Shown here: piece after piece, positions 1 to 8,780 of the stretch | Numbering within the stretch: the first letter of the stretch is position 1 | Layout: every line of letters begins with the position of its first letter | DNA from: Streptomyces sp. TG1A-8 | Lineage (GTDB): Bacteria > Actinomycetota > Actinomycetes > Streptomycetales > Streptomycetaceae | Assembly: GCF_030499535.1 (NCBI RefSeq) | Contig: NZ_JASTLB010000001.1 | Location: forward strand, 1,488,001 to 1,552,000 | Length of the DNA: 64,000 nucleotides | Reading direction: 5' to 3' | Notes under the pieces: model-generated | Told to the model about the DNA's origin: nothing | The model's input: only the letters and a program-made list of their open reading frames with translations | The model's database searches: none | Made by a program: the position numbers and the translations under genes

Positions 1-518
1 CGGCGTCCAGCAGTGGCAGGAGCTGGGTGGCGTCGTGTCGGTTGCCGCCGGTGAGCGTGACGGCGAGCGGGGTTTCCGTGGCGGTCGACGATCAGGTGGT
101 GCTTGGAGCCGGGGCGGGCGCGGTCGACGGGTGAGGGGCCGACGTGATCCCCCCTTTGAGGGCCCGGATGTGCGAGCCGTCCACGGCGCAGTCGTCCAGG
201 TCCAGCAGGTCGGCGCGGCGCAGTTCATCGAGCAGGGTGGCGTGCAGGCGGGGCCAGACTTCCGGCCCCGGTCCACTCCCGCAGCCGCCGCCAGGCCATC
301 ACCCCGGAGCAGCCGACCGTCTCCGCGGGGACGTCACGCCAGGCGACGCCCGTGCGCAGCACGTACAGGACGCCGGCGAGTGCCGTCCGGTCGGGAACAC
401 GCAACCGTCCCCGACAGCGGCGGCGCCGCTCGGGAGCGGGCGGCAGCAGCGGAGCCACCCGCTCCCACAGATCGTCAGGAACAAGATCAACACGCACCCG
501 GGACAGCCTGCCGACCAA
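1..518 (-). pseudogene. IS5-family transposase remnant
   Basis: Reading leftward from an ATG at 518, the product begins like IS5-family transposases of Streptomyces (MVGRLSRVRVDLVPDDLWER, then a TGVAWRDVP-type stretch). The frame is lost near 260 through an apparent extra base. Transposase homology then resumes in another frame with a DLDDCAVDGSHIRALKGG-type stretch containing the first catalytic Asp. It breaks again in a G-run near 145. The rest runs off the left window edge. At least two frameshifts make this a decayed copy. It marks one flank of the biosynthetic island that starts at about 0.9 kb. Confidence 0.75.
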
Positions 519-907
519 GATCGTCGAGCACGAGACCCGCAGCTCAACTCATTCTGAAACGATCAGTAAGGCGTGCAGGGGCGGCAACGCACCCGGCGAA
601 CCGTCCCCGCACGGTCCGTTTTGCCGCACACGACAGGGCGGAGGATGACGCGGTCGGCAGCGCGGACAAGCATGTCGGTTCGGACACGGTTTTCGCCCGG
701 ACCACCGTTGGCCCCCGCACGCTCCTCGGTGAGATAGAGAACTTTTTCCAACCTCATGTTCGCGCTGGTCAGCGGACTGTCGACGGTTGAATACACCGGT
801 CGACAGCGAGGCCTTGACCAGCGGGTCCGTAGTCGGTCACGGCGCTTCGTGTGCTCCGCCGGGCGTGGTCGGTAGTGCTGCTGGCCAGGTTGGAAGAGGC
901 TCAGGGA
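519..907. other. Intergenic stretch, no gene recognised
   Basis: Open frames here have no recognisable domain, no good ribosome binding site and no convincing coding pattern. A 77-residue reverse frame at 563-796 was considered and not accepted. The stretch separates the IS remnant from the end of the leftward operon. No strong terminator hairpin was seen after the aldolase stop. Confidence 0.5.
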
Positions 908-1699
908 TCAGGTAGCCAGCTTTCCAAGCTTGTCCAACAGGGATTCACGCAGCAATTTTATCTCGTTACCGAAGGCGATCAAATCAAAGCCTTCGGCAGC
1001 ATACTGAGCTGCGAGGTCCATGTCATAGGCGAATATACCCGCTTGTTTGCCGTGAGAGCGGGCCGCTTTAAGGGTCCGAGCGCGGGCCTCGTCCATGGCC
1101 GCACCGGTCATGCGGCCGGGTTGTCCGAGGGCACTAGCGAGGTCTCCCATGCCGATGAACAGGGCATCGATCCCTTCAACGGCCGCGATTTCGTCGACCC
1201 GCGCCACGGCTTCAGCTGATTCGATCTGGACAATGCAGACGGTGCGCCGATTAGCATCACGCAGGTAGCCGTCCACATCGGTGAAGTAACCGGACGCCCG
1301 CACGGGATTGACTCCGCGGCTGCCTTCTGGCGGGAAACGGGACGCGGCGGCGGCAGCCGCAGCAGCAGCCGCGTCATCGACCTTGGGAATCATCACGCCG
1401 GCGGCGCCCATGTCCAAAGCGTGTTCGATCAAGTGGTGATCGAGGTACGGCACCCGGACCAGGGGGCTGCATCCTGAGCCGGAAAGCGCTTGGAGCATGT
1501 GCAGGGCATCGGTCTTGGTCATGGGTGATGCCTCCATGTCCAGGACAACCCAGTCCAGCGGCACGATGCCGCACAATTCCGCAATCATGCTGTTGCCAGT
1601 GAGGAGAAAGATGCCCAGTCGGGGACCGGAGCGCTCGGGCTCCGGATCCGTCAAACGGCGAACTGGGTGTATCAGGGGATGAGCGGCGGGGGTTGTCAA
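908..1699 (-). CDS. HpcH/HpaI-type class II aldolase
   Basis: About 263 residues. It matches the HpcH/HpaI (2-dehydro-3-deoxyglucarate / hydroxy-ketoacid aldolase) family: a WVVLDMEASP strand end, VRVP, GAAGVMIPKV, and IVQIESAEAVARV followed by ALFIGMGDLAS. The Glu and Asp of the last two blocks are the usual divalent-metal ligands. Family members make or break a C-C bond using a pyruvate-type enolate and an aldehyde. I chose a TTG start at 1699 because it overlaps the preceding stop (TTGA) and has GGAG about 7 bases upstream; the open frame extends to 1777. Last gene of the leftward operon. An alanine-rich insert follows the PKVDD segment. The substrate is unknown; next to a dehydrogenase it may build a hydroxy-acid side chain. 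Confidence 0.8.
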   Translation of the reverse strand: MTTPAAHPLIHPVRRLTDPEPERSGPRLGIFLLTGNSMIAELCGIVPLDWVVLDMEASPMTKTDALHMLQALSGSGCSPLVRVPYLDHHLIEHALDMGAAGVMIPKVDDAAAAAAAAAASRFPPEGSRGVNPVRASGYFTDVDGYLRDANRRTVCIVQIESAEAVARVDEIAAVEGIDALFIGMGDLASALGQPGRMTGAAMDEARARTLKAARSHGKQAGIFAYDMDLAAQYAAEGFDLIAFGNEIKLLRESLLDKLGKLAT

Positions 1700-3348
1700 A
1701 CCATCGCTCCTTCGGTGGTGGAACGGAGGGGTGCGGGCGGAGGGGATGCGGAAGAGAGCGCGAGCAACTGGTTCCACAGGTTTGTCGGGATGGACAGGTC
1801 GACGGGTTCAGGGCGCGGGTTCGCCCGGCCGGGGAGTCGCGGAGGTGGTTCGCCCGGAACGGTGCCGAGGTCGCGCAAATGCTCTTCCAAGCGATGCACC
1901 GCTGCTCCAAGCGTTGCGGTGGAGTTGCCCAGGGCGTCGGCTGGGAAGGCGATGAACAATCCGCCGTTGCCTGGGAGTCGCGGGTCGGCGGCGTGTCCGG
2001 CGCCCGCCACGACACCCGCCAGGACCTCTGTGAAGGCGGCCCAGGCGTGCCCCTTGTGCCCCGCGGCCGGGAGCAGGGCGGCACGGGCCGGTGTGGTGTA
2101 GAGCAGCCGCGGATCGGTCGCCGCGCGCCCCTGGCGGTCGATGAGCACTCCCGGAGGTACGGCCTGCCCCGAGAGCAGGGCGGCTCTGACGGTTCCTTCC
2201 GACACCGCGCTGGTACTCATGTCGACAATCACGGGCGGACCGGGTGGTGCGGGGCAGCCGAAGACCACGGGGTTGGTCCCCCACACCCCGGCAGTCCCAC
2301 CGGTCGGGGCCACCTTGCGACCGGCACCCGAATAATTGACGAAGCCGATGAGGACCAGGTTCGCCGCGGCGACACCGCGGGCGAGGCCCGACAGTCGCCC
2401 CAGATGTCCTGCGTCGCGAAGTCCCACCACGGCGGGTCTGTCCGCGCCCGCACTGGTCAGCAGGGCCTCCAGCCGCCGCCGTACGACGGCTCCCGGAGCC
2501 CGTCGACCGTCCAGGAGGTGACTACCGGGACCAGTGCTCCGGGTCATGGGAACGGCCGTGGGCACAAGGTGGCCGGCCTCGACAGCAGCGACGTACTCGG
2601 GAATGCGCAGCAGGCCGTGCGAAGGGGCCCCGGCGATCTCCGCCTCCATCAAGTCTCCGACGGTGTCCGAGGCGGCGCGCCGAGGGAAGCCAACCCTTTT
2701 GAGGGCCGCGCCGGCGACGGCTGCCGCCTCCTTCAGGGTCACCCGCACCATGTCCCGATCGACGGAAACGCGCGCGCGAACCACCCTCGGGGAAGTGGCG
2801 ACCGCACCTGGCGGAAGGTCGGACGCCTCGTACTCGGTAATGCGATCGACGACCTCCTCCAACGTCAGGGGATTCGTGTCCACCAGACGGATCGCGGGGA
2901 CGGACGCAAGCTCCTCGTCCAGATGTGCCCAGGTCAGTCGCTCGTCGGCCTCCTGCACCTTGGTATCGGCGCGGATGCGTACCGCGAGCTGGGCGGGAGC
3001 GGCGCGCAACCCGTAGAAGACCCACTCGGTGGTGGGATCGGCGAGCAGGTCCGCGAACCGCTCGAGGTTGCGCCCCGGAAGCATGACTCCGCTGATGACG
3101 ACCACCCGGGCGCCCCAGGCGCGGTAGGAGTCCAAGCAGGTTCGCAGGTTGCGGTCGAGCACCTCGTACAAGCGCTCACCGGCCTGCCAGGGATGGATGT
3201 CAGCCACGGCGTCGGTGTCGATCAGTGCCGCCGGTACTCGGTAACGCCGCACCAGACGGCGCCCAGTCTCCGTCTTGCCCGCGCCAGGGGCTCCGGTCAG
3301 GACGACGATGCGGGTTCGTCGTGGTGCAGGTGTGCTGTTCATCGGCAT
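1696..3348 (-). CDS. P-loop kinase / Ldh2-family oxidoreductase fusion
   Basis: About 550 residues in two parts. Residues ~1-175 are a nucleotide/APS-kinase-like P-loop domain with a Walker A motif (GAPGAGKTETG). Residues ~185-520 match the malate/L-lactate dehydrogenase Ldh2 family, including AGAPSHGLLRIPEYV with the conserved SHG histidine, a DAGHLGRL block and GTNPVVFG. Ldh2 enzymes reduce 2-oxo acids or imines with NAD(P)H. The fusion suggests that one small molecule is phosphorylated and reduced in sequence. The start overlaps the upstream stop (TGATG); a GTG at 3351 and an ATG at 3342 are alternatives. The stop overlaps the aldolase start. The substrate is unknown. Confidence 0.72.
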   Translation of the reverse strand: MPMNSTPAPRRTRIVVLTGAPGAGKTETGRRLVRRYRVPAALIDTDAVADIHPWQAGERLYEVLDRNLRTCLDSYRAWGARVVVISGVMLPGRNLERFADLLADPTTEWVFYGLRAAPAQLAVRIRADTKVQEADERLTWAHLDEELASVPAIRLVDTNPLTLEEVVDRITEYEASDLPPGAVATSPRVVRARVSVDRDMVRVTLKEAAAVAGAALKRVGFPRRAASDTVGDLMEAEIAGAPSHGLLRIPEYVAAVEAGHLVPTAVPMTRSTGPGSHLLDGRRAPGAVVRRRLEALLTSAGADRPAVVGLRDAGHLGRLSGLARGVAAANLVLIGFVNYSGAGRKVAPTGGTAGVWGTNPVVFGCPAPPGPPVIVDMSTSAVSEGTVRAALLSGQAVPPGVLIDRQGRAATDPRLLYTTPARAALLPAAGHKGHAWAAFTEVLAGVVAGAGHAADPRLPGNGGLFIAFPADALGNSTATLGAAVHRLEEHLRDLGTVPGEPPPRLPGRANPRPEPVDLSIPTNLWNQLLALSSASPPPAPLRSTTEGAMV

Positions 3349-4901
3349 CACACCCTGGGTGACACGTAGGCGACCGTATCAGTGGGCCGGCCACTGTGGA
3401 TGCACGGTGCGGTCGCGGTGACACGGCGCAGACCGAGCACCTCTCCCTGACCCCAGGAAGCGACCTCGTCAACTGCCTCTTCAGTGGGCTCCAGCGGTAC
3501 GACGGCCGCCGAACGAGTGGCCAGCACGTCACGGACCGTCGCACGGTCGGCGATCCTGACCCGACGGGCGGCGAGAGCGAGCGAGCGGCGTAGGTACCCG
3601 ATGCCGACCTCGCCCAGTGCGGCGGGCAGTACGGAGGCCAGGTCCGGCAGCAACCGCGGCCGGAACACCGCCTCCTCTCGGGTGTCGGCGCGGACCACCA
3701 CGACTCGGATCGCATCGTCCGCATCGCGGCGCGGCTGCAGGTACACCCGCAGGGGTACGCCCTGACGGCGCCAGCGTCGGTGGAGCCGTCCCGTTTCCCG
3801 GCGGTCGCCGACGTGCAACTCACACCGAATGTTGCGCTGTCCCAGCGCGGTCACGAGGGCTTCGGCATCCGCACGGTCCTGGCCTGTACCGCCGGCGAGT
3901 GTGAGGGCGACTTGGACGGGCGCGAGGTCCGGGTGGATCAGGAGTTCGCCGTGGGCGTCCATGCCGAGCACCAGATGCGTGAGCACAAGGCGGCGGGTGA
4001 GGGCCCCCGTCACATGGTGGGTGAAGTGGCGGCCGCGGCTGTCGCGGTGAGCGATCCCGTAAGGCCGGGAAAACCGTGTCCCCTGGTCGTAGACGCATCC
4101 CACCTGCACTGTTGAGCCGTGTGGCAGCGGGGTGTCGGCGCCGACGGTGACGTTTGCGACGCTGGTGTTGTTGGTCCACGGCGGCCGTGTCGACCACAGC
4201 GCGGGTACGTGCATGGCGGAGCACAGCCGACGGGCCATGGTCACGGCGTTTGTGAACCCGCGGGCAGCGGTGCCGCTGTCGGGAAAGCAGGACTGGAACT
4301 CGTACACGTCGCCGGACTCCGCCGACCGGAAGACGCTGCCACCGGCTCGCGCCGGACGGAAGTAGCGCGCTCGGCGGTAGACGTGCAGGGGGAGGTCGCT
4401 GCGCTGGCGTACGGTCTGGGCCCAGTGGGTGTAGACCGCGGCCTCGCCGGTGGGACTGAGCACCGCCTTCCGGTGCCCCGCCGCCCAGTCGGCGTCGTCG
4501 CCTGCGTACAGCAGGGGCGCCCCCGGCAGCACCTGCCGGGTGGGGTCCAGGATGGGGGCGGGAAGCAGGTGGGGATAGTCGTACTCGCGGTACCCCTCCG
4601 CCTCGTAGATGTCACGCGCCAGGACGTCCAGGCGCCGGATCAGCCCCATGCCAAAGGGCAGCATGATCATGGCGCCGGGGGCCGCGATCGCCCCCGCGTC
4701 CAGTACCTCCGCCTCCTTGAGTCGACGGCCGAACAGTCCCAGATCGAAGTGCGCACCGGCATCCAGGGCCTCGGCCAGGGGTGTGACTGCGGCCCCGTCG
4801 CGCGAGGGCCTCCAGGGCAAGTGGTGAGGCGCGGGCGCGGGCGGCCGCGGAAGGGGTTCTTCCTCGCGCGGCAGCACCGACCAAGGATCAACGTCGTTCA
4901 T
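3348..4901 (-). CDS. Class II aminoacyl-tRNA synthetase-like protein, ProRS-type
   Basis: 517 residues. The layout follows prolyl-tRNA synthetase: a motif 1 helix and strand (FGMGLIRRLDVLARDIYEAE), a motif 2-like region (ARYFRPARAGGSVFRSAE), a motif 3-like TGALTRRLVLTH, then HPDLAPVQVAL, which normally opens the anticodon-binding domain. The usual FRxE of motif 2 is altered. It starts at ATG 4901 with GGGAG about 5 bases upstream, overlapping the previous gene by 14 bases. It sits in an operon with biosynthetic enzymes and is not a housekeeping copy. Such paralogues can activate an amino acid for transfer to a carrier protein or small molecule, or serve as resistant targets. I favour a biosynthetic role but cannot name the amino acid. 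Confidence 0.72.
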   Translation of the reverse strand: MNDVDPWSVLPREEEPLPRPPAPAPHHLPWRPSRDGAAVTPLAEALDAGAHFDLGLFGRRLKEAEVLDAGAIAAPGAMIMLPFGMGLIRRLDVLARDIYEAEGYREYDYPHLLPAPILDPTRQVLPGAPLLYAGDDADWAAGHRKAVLSPTGEAAVYTHWAQTVRQRSDLPLHVYRRARYFRPARAGGSVFRSAESGDVYEFQSCFPDSGTAARGFTNAVTMARRLCSAMHVPALWSTRPPWTNNTSVANVTVGADTPLPHGSTVQVGCVYDQGTRFSRPYGIAHRDSRGRHFTHHVTGALTRRLVLTHLVLGMDAHGELLIHPDLAPVQVALTLAGGTGQDRADAEALVTALGQRNIRCELHVGDRRETGRLHRRWRRQGVPLRVYLQPRRDADDAIRVVVVRADTREEAVFRPRLLPDLASVLPAALGEVGIGYLRRSLALAARRVRIADRATVRDVLATRSAAVVPLEPTEEAVDEVASWGQGEVLGLRRVTATAPCIHSGRPTDTVAYVSPRV

Positions 4902-6270
4902 GAGTGCTCCCGGCCGTAGCCGCGGCTCCGAGCTCGGAGACGCACAGTCGGAACTTTCCGGTCGGCGACTCCGGCATGCGCTGCAGCGTCTCGAACTCCA
5001 CCGTGAAGGGGTATCCGGTGTGGTGGTGAATGCGTTCGACAAGTTCGGCGGTCGTCCGCGTGCGCAGTCCGCGGGGCGTGTACACCTTGACCTGCAGTCG
5101 CTCAGGTTCCCGTTGCACTACCTGGAACCAGTGAATTTCCGGGAAACGCATGAATAGGTAGGAGAACAGGTAGGCGTCGATGTGGCTGCCGGTGGGTGTC
5201 ACAATCAAATCCTGCAGGCGGCCTGCGACCGAGGTCATCGCAGGATACGGCAGCCGCGTCCCGGCCGTCCGCGGCAATGGGGCCGCCAGATCACTGGTCT
5301 CATAGCGCAGCAGCGGCATGGACCGGTTGTTGAGGGTGGTCACCACGACGCGCCCGGTTTCGCCGTCGCGGCAGGGCCGGCCCTCATCATCGAGGAATTC
5401 CACGAACACGTTCTCGGACTGAATGAGCATCGGGCCGCCCCCGGGCTGCTCATGAGCGACGATGTTGGTCTCCCGCATGCCGTACTTGTCGTACACCTCG
5501 CACCCCAGGGCCCGACCAATGGTTTCGCGCAGGGCGGGCGGCAGCGGTTCCGAGGTTCCCTGGACCGCACGCAGGCCTGGGATGTGCAACGAGCGCCGCT
5601 CCGCCTCCTTGGCGATCAGATGCATGGCGTTCGAGTAAGTGCTGATCAGAACGGGCCGGAAGCGCACGAGCCGGTCGAGCACCGCGGTGATCAGCTCCGG
5701 CGACAGGTGGAAGGTGTTGAATTCCCGGCGGTTGGTCAAAAGGTTCTCGACCCTGTCCAGGAGCTGTTTGAACGACCAGTAAATTTCCGATCCCCACAGC
5801 AGGGCGAAGGGGTCTCCAAGCTGCCAGTCACTGCACCATTCGTAGGTCCGTAGCTGGTGCGCGCGCATCCACATGCGAAAATCGGCGTCCTGCTGGAACT
5901 GGGCACGACGACCGGTGGAGCCGGATGAGTAGTTCGTCTGCAGCGTCGCGCGGTCGGCTTCGGAGGACAACAGGTTGTCCTGTTCCCGGATGAGGACGTC
6001 ACGACTGAGCAGGGGCAGGCGGCGCAGGTCTTCGAAGGAATCCAGATCTCGTATGCCGTGCTGGTCCATGACGCGCCGGTAGTAGGGCACTGTGCGGTAG
6101 GCGTGGCGGACGGTCGCTCGAAGCTTGTCGAACTGCAGTTCTTCGATCTCCTGCGGGGACCTTTCCTGGTTGGCGCGCAGCCACTCCAGACGCTCACGGA
6201 CCGAGGAACGGCCACGCAGCCGCTGTTCTTGCCAGTACAGCGAACCGGCGGCGCGGCGAGGTATGGGCAT
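4888..6270 (-). CDS. Phenylacetate-CoA ligase (PaaK/CapK)-like adenylate-forming enzyme
   Basis: 460 residues. It resembles the PaaK/CapK branch of AMP-forming ligases: an N-terminal QxRLxxLxxxA-type helix region, the phosphate-binding loop NYSSGSTGRRAQF at ~115-127, DKYGMRETN and a YETSDLAAP block. These enzymes activate an aryl or acyl carboxylate as its adenylate and pass it to CoA or another nucleophile. The ATG at 6270 is preceded by GAAAGG. The gene lies 14 bases downstream of the NADAR-like gene and overlaps the ProRS-like gene. It may activate a carboxylate for attachment to the peptide or to a carrier protein. The substrate cannot be told from sequence. Confidence 0.75.
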   Translation of the reverse strand: MPIPRRAAGSLYWQEQRLRGRSSVRERLEWLRANQERSPQEIEELQFDKLRATVRHAYRTVPYYRRVMDQHGIRDLDSFEDLRRLPLLSRDVLIREQDNLLSSEADRATLQTNYSSGSTGRRAQFQQDADFRMWMRAHQLRTYEWCSDWQLGDPFALLWGSEIYWSFKQLLDRVENLLTNRREFNTFHLSPELITAVLDRLVRFRPVLISTYSNAMHLIAKEAERRSLHIPGLRAVQGTSEPLPPALRETIGRALGCEVYDKYGMRETNIVAHEQPGGGPMLIQSENVFVEFLDDEGRPCRDGETGRVVVTTLNNRSMPLLRYETSDLAAPLPRTAGTRLPYPAMTSVAGRLQDLIVTPTGSHIDAYLFSYLFMRFPEIHWFQVVQREPERLQVKVYTPRGLRTRTTAELVERIHHHTGYPFTVEFETLQRMPESPTGKFRLCVSELGAAATAGSTHERR

Positions 6271-6284
6271 GGCTCGGTGACCTT

Positions 6285-6998
6285 TCAGTGGTGGTGATAC
6301 CGCCGGTATCGGTCGAGGGGGAGCGCAGAGGTCTCCTCCTGCTCGCCGGTCGGCAGGACACGCCTGATCCAGGCGGCACGACGATCAACGAAGTCTTTCT
6401 CGAGCCGCCCGGCGAACCAGGCCGCCAGTACCGCGGAGTGACTGAACGACGAGGCAGGATCCTCGATGTCGAGGTTGTCGTCCCAGTCGTAGAAAACTAC
6501 GGTGCGCCCGTCGTGAACGGCGGTGCTGATCTCGTGCAGCACCTGGTCGGGCACCAAGTGCTCAAGGACGTAGAGGTAGGAAGGCAGGTAGATGAGGTAC
6601 CGGGCCGTCACCAGGTCGACTGCGCGTCCGCCGTAGGACAGTGTGGAGGCGCTGTAGACGAAGCCGGGACCACGATGAGTTTCGGGCGGGCGCTTGTGCG
6701 CCGGCCGCCGCAGCATCGGGATGTCCGTGGCTCCGTCGACGATTTTCAGCGCCTGCCAGCAGCTTTCCACGGATGATGCGGTGACGTCCGGCAACCCCGG
6801 TACCGGAATGTGCCAGCTGGGATCGTGGTGGAACGGATTGAGGGTGACGAACCGTCGCATGGTGGCCGGCGCGGCGAGGGCGGTGTCCACCCGTAGCGCA
6901 TCGCGAGCCTGCGTACCTTCTCCCTCAGCCCGGCTTGTGGCGATCAGCCTGCCGCGTGGGCGGCGGGGGCCGGCGGCGAGGTCGGGCATGCTGCTCAC
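6285..6998 (-). CDS. Unknown protein, possible NADAR/YbiA-like N-glycosidase
   Basis: 237 residues with a GTG start overlapping the upstream stop (GTGA). It is not a family I recognise with certainty. The segment TLNPFHHDPSWHIPVPGLPD followed by SSVESCWQALKIVDG and a PAHKRP stretch resembles the NADAR signature, where a loop is followed by vEHxxQAxK. YbiA-type NADAR enzymes hydrolyse the N-glycosidic bond of the first riboflavin intermediates, which are products of GTP cyclohydrolase II. Its partner gene encodes exactly that type of cyclohydrolase, and the two overlap by 4 bases. Together they could release a triaminopyrimidinone base. The context supports this but the family call is weak. 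Confidence 0.45.
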   Translation of the reverse strand: MSSMPDLAAGPRRPRGRLIATSRAEGEGTQARDALRVDTALAAPATMRRFVTLNPFHHDPSWHIPVPGLPDVTASSVESCWQALKIVDGATDIPMLRRPAHKRPPETHRGPGFVYSASTLSYGGRAVDLVTARYLIYLPSYLYVLEHLVPDQVLHEISTAVHDGRTVVFYDWDDNLDIEDPASSFSHSAVLAAWFAGRLEKDFVDRRAAWIRRVLPTGEQEETSALPLDRYRRYHHH

Positions 6999-8260
6999 CA
7001 GTGGGCGGCGTCGGCCCAGCCGGCCACCCGCGCGGCGATTTCCTCAGCGGGCATTCCGCTCCCGTGGGCGTTGAGTTCCACCCAGTTCACCGAGGCGTCC
7101 TGTCCCACCTGAAGCGGCACAGCGCCCAGCGGGGTCGATGACCGGCAGTACTGTTCCAACGTCCCCAGCAGGTGTCCGCCCGATGCGCCGCCCACAGCCA
7201 CGGCGCGTACCGTCTCGTGCCGCCGATAGACGTCCAGACCCCAGGCGCGATAGGTGAGACGCCATTGCGGTCGCTCCTGCCGGTAGGCATTGCGACGTTC
7301 CCAGTCCACCAGTCGAATCCCGCTGTCATGAGCGGCCTTGCGAAGAGCGGAGGGCAAGTTGGCGAACGGTACGACCACGACCGCTGCGCCCATACCGGCA
7401 TAGACGGGCAGTTCGTCGGCGCGTGGCAGGTCGGTGAGGTAGACCACCAGACCGTCCGCGGTGGGGGCGGTGAGTGCGGCGGCCAAGCGGTCGGCCACAC
7501 CCCATCGGCCTTCTTCCCGGACCTGGGCAAGCGGACCGGCGGCGACCGCGCCCCCGGGGGCCACGGCGCAGGCGGCAGTACGGTCCGGATGACCCTCGAC
7601 GCTGCGTTGCAACGGCTCCAGCCAGTCGGCGTGGGTTTCGAAGGACCACCGGTATCCCAGATCCTCCTTCTCCAGCATCAGGGTGCTCATGTTGTGGATG
7701 TCCAAGGGGGCTTCGAGCGCCTCGTTCTCCACGGTGAAACCGTGGGCGCGCAGGAACGCTTCACGGCGAGGGTTGTTGCTCAGCAGCCGGACGGAGGACA
7801 CGCCCAAGTGTCGCAGGATCGCCGCGACAGGCTCATAGGAGCGGGCATCCACCGGTGCGTCCAGGCGCGCATAGACCGCCTGCGTGTCGAGGTTCTCCTG
7901 CTGCCGCATGGCGTAGATGGCGAAGTGGGAGGCGATGCCGAGGCCGCGAGCGTCCTGGTCAACGCCGTAGAGGAGCAATCCCCGGCCGTGGCGGGCGAAA
8001 CTCTTCATCGCCTCTTCCAGCTGATAGCCGCAGTCGCACTGAGCGGAACGCAGCACATGGCCGAAGACACAGGCGGACTCGATCCGCAAAGGCATTGGTT
8101 CGGTGCCGTGCAGGTCACCGGTATAGGCGGCGATCCAACGATCGCCCGCGAAGTCGAAGTGCCACAGGACGAAGGGCGTCTCACCGTTCTCCCACCGCAG
8201 GGGCAGGTAAGCCGGGCCGTCCGGGGCGGGTACGCGCAGTTCTGCTTCCGTTGTCGTCAT
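6995..8260 (-). CDS. GTP cyclohydrolase II-like protein with extra C-terminal domain
   Basis: 421 residues. The N-terminal half matches RibA-type GTP cyclohydrolase II: Cys64, Cys75 and Cys77 keep the exact CX10CXC zinc spacing (CVFGHVLRSAQCDCGYQLEEA region), followed by LLLYGVDQDARGLGIASH where RibA has RQEGRGIGL, and VRLLSNNPRR matching VRLLTNNP. Family enzymes open the GTP imidazole ring to give a diaminopyrimidinone riboside phosphate. Residues ~216-421 are a separate domain that I do not recognise; it contains AVAVGGASGGHLLGT. The loss of the RQEGR wording suggests a changed substrate or step. The start overlaps the cupin stop (ATGA). It probably supplies a pyrimidine unit rather than riboflavin, because no other rib genes are nearby. 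Confidence 0.78.
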   Translation of the reverse strand: MTTTEAELRVPAPDGPAYLPLRWENGETPFVLWHFDFAGDRWIAAYTGDLHGTEPMPLRIESACVFGHVLRSAQCDCGYQLEEAMKSFARHGRGLLLYGVDQDARGLGIASHFAIYAMRQQENLDTQAVYARLDAPVDARSYEPVAAILRHLGVSSVRLLSNNPRREAFLRAHGFTVENEALEAPLDIHNMSTLMLEKEDLGYRWSFETHADWLEPLQRSVEGHPDRTAACAVAPGGAVAAGPLAQVREEGRWGVADRLAAALTAPTADGLVVYLTDLPRADELPVYAGMGAAVVVVPFANLPSALRKAAHDSGIRLVDWERRNAYRQERPQWRLTYRAWGLDVYRRHETVRAVAVGGASGGHLLGTLEQYCRSSTPLGAVPLQVGQDASVNWVELNAHGSGMPAEEIAARVAGWADAAHW

Positions 8261-8733
8261 CGGACCAGTGCACCTTCCGCGGCGGACTGGCCCGGCAGGA
8301 ACGTAATGTCCTCGTCGTTCCGGACCAACGTCATGCGGGTGTGGGAGTCGATGGGGTGGTGGGGCACACCGAACGCGAGGAACTCCAGCGGGTTGTCATC
8401 CAGGGGGCCCTGGACACCGTGCGGGTAGGCTGCCGGGACATAGACGGAGTCCCCCGTCCTGAGAGCGTAGTCGACACCGTCGATGTGCAGCCCGCCATTG
8501 CCGTTGAGCACGTACAGCAGGTGGGCCCCTTCATGGATGTGGAGCGGGAACTTGCTGCCGGGATTCATGATGATCCGGTCGACGCCGATCGAGAGACCCG
8601 ACAGGATGGAAGCCCCGGCGCCGGCCACGCCGGTGATGTCCTTCAGTCGCACGCCGGCGTCGTCGTACATGGCGCGTTCCACCGACTCCAGCACATTCTT
8701 TATGTGTTCTTCCTGCTGGAAGACCTTGCTCAT
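8257..8733 (-). CDS. Small single-domain cupin protein
   Basis: 158 residues, starting at ATG 8733 with AAGGAG seven bases upstream. The open frame continues upstream, but that part is the antisense of the methyltransferase. Cupin motif 1 is clear: a PGSKFPLHIHEGAHLLYVL stretch with HxH and downstream Gly. Motif 2 (GDSVYVPAAYPHGVQG) carries the third histidine. Motif 1 has no Glu at the usual fourth metal position, where HIHEG is followed by AHLL. Cupins of this size act as isomerases, cyclases, dioxygenases or binding proteins. Its position between a methyltransferase and the cyclohydrolase suggests a tailoring step on a small molecule. Confidence 0.75.
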   Translation of the reverse strand: MSKVFQQEEHIKNVLESVERAMYDDAGVRLKDITGVAGAGASILSGLSIGVDRIIMNPGSKFPLHIHEGAHLLYVLNGNGGLHIDGVDYALRTGDSVYVPAAYPHGVQGPLDDNPLEFLAFGVPHHPIDSHTRMTLVRNDEDITFLPGQSAAEGALVR

Positions 8734-8780
8734 GATCAGCTCCTTGGGGATTGACGGGGAGGGTCCGGTAAAGGGGTGTC

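Noticed and set aside
563..796. A small 77-residue reverse frame
   Set aside because: No domain, no convincing binding site, and it sits beside a decayed IS element.
1693..3369. A 558-codon forward open frame opposite the kinase/Ldh2 fusion
   Set aside because: The reverse-strand product has clear P-loop and Ldh2 motifs; the forward frame has none and is a GC-driven shadow.
6995..8260. Housekeeping riboflavin gene ribA
   Set aside because: No other rib genes nearby, altered RQEGR motif, and an extra C-terminal domain inside a biosynthetic operon.
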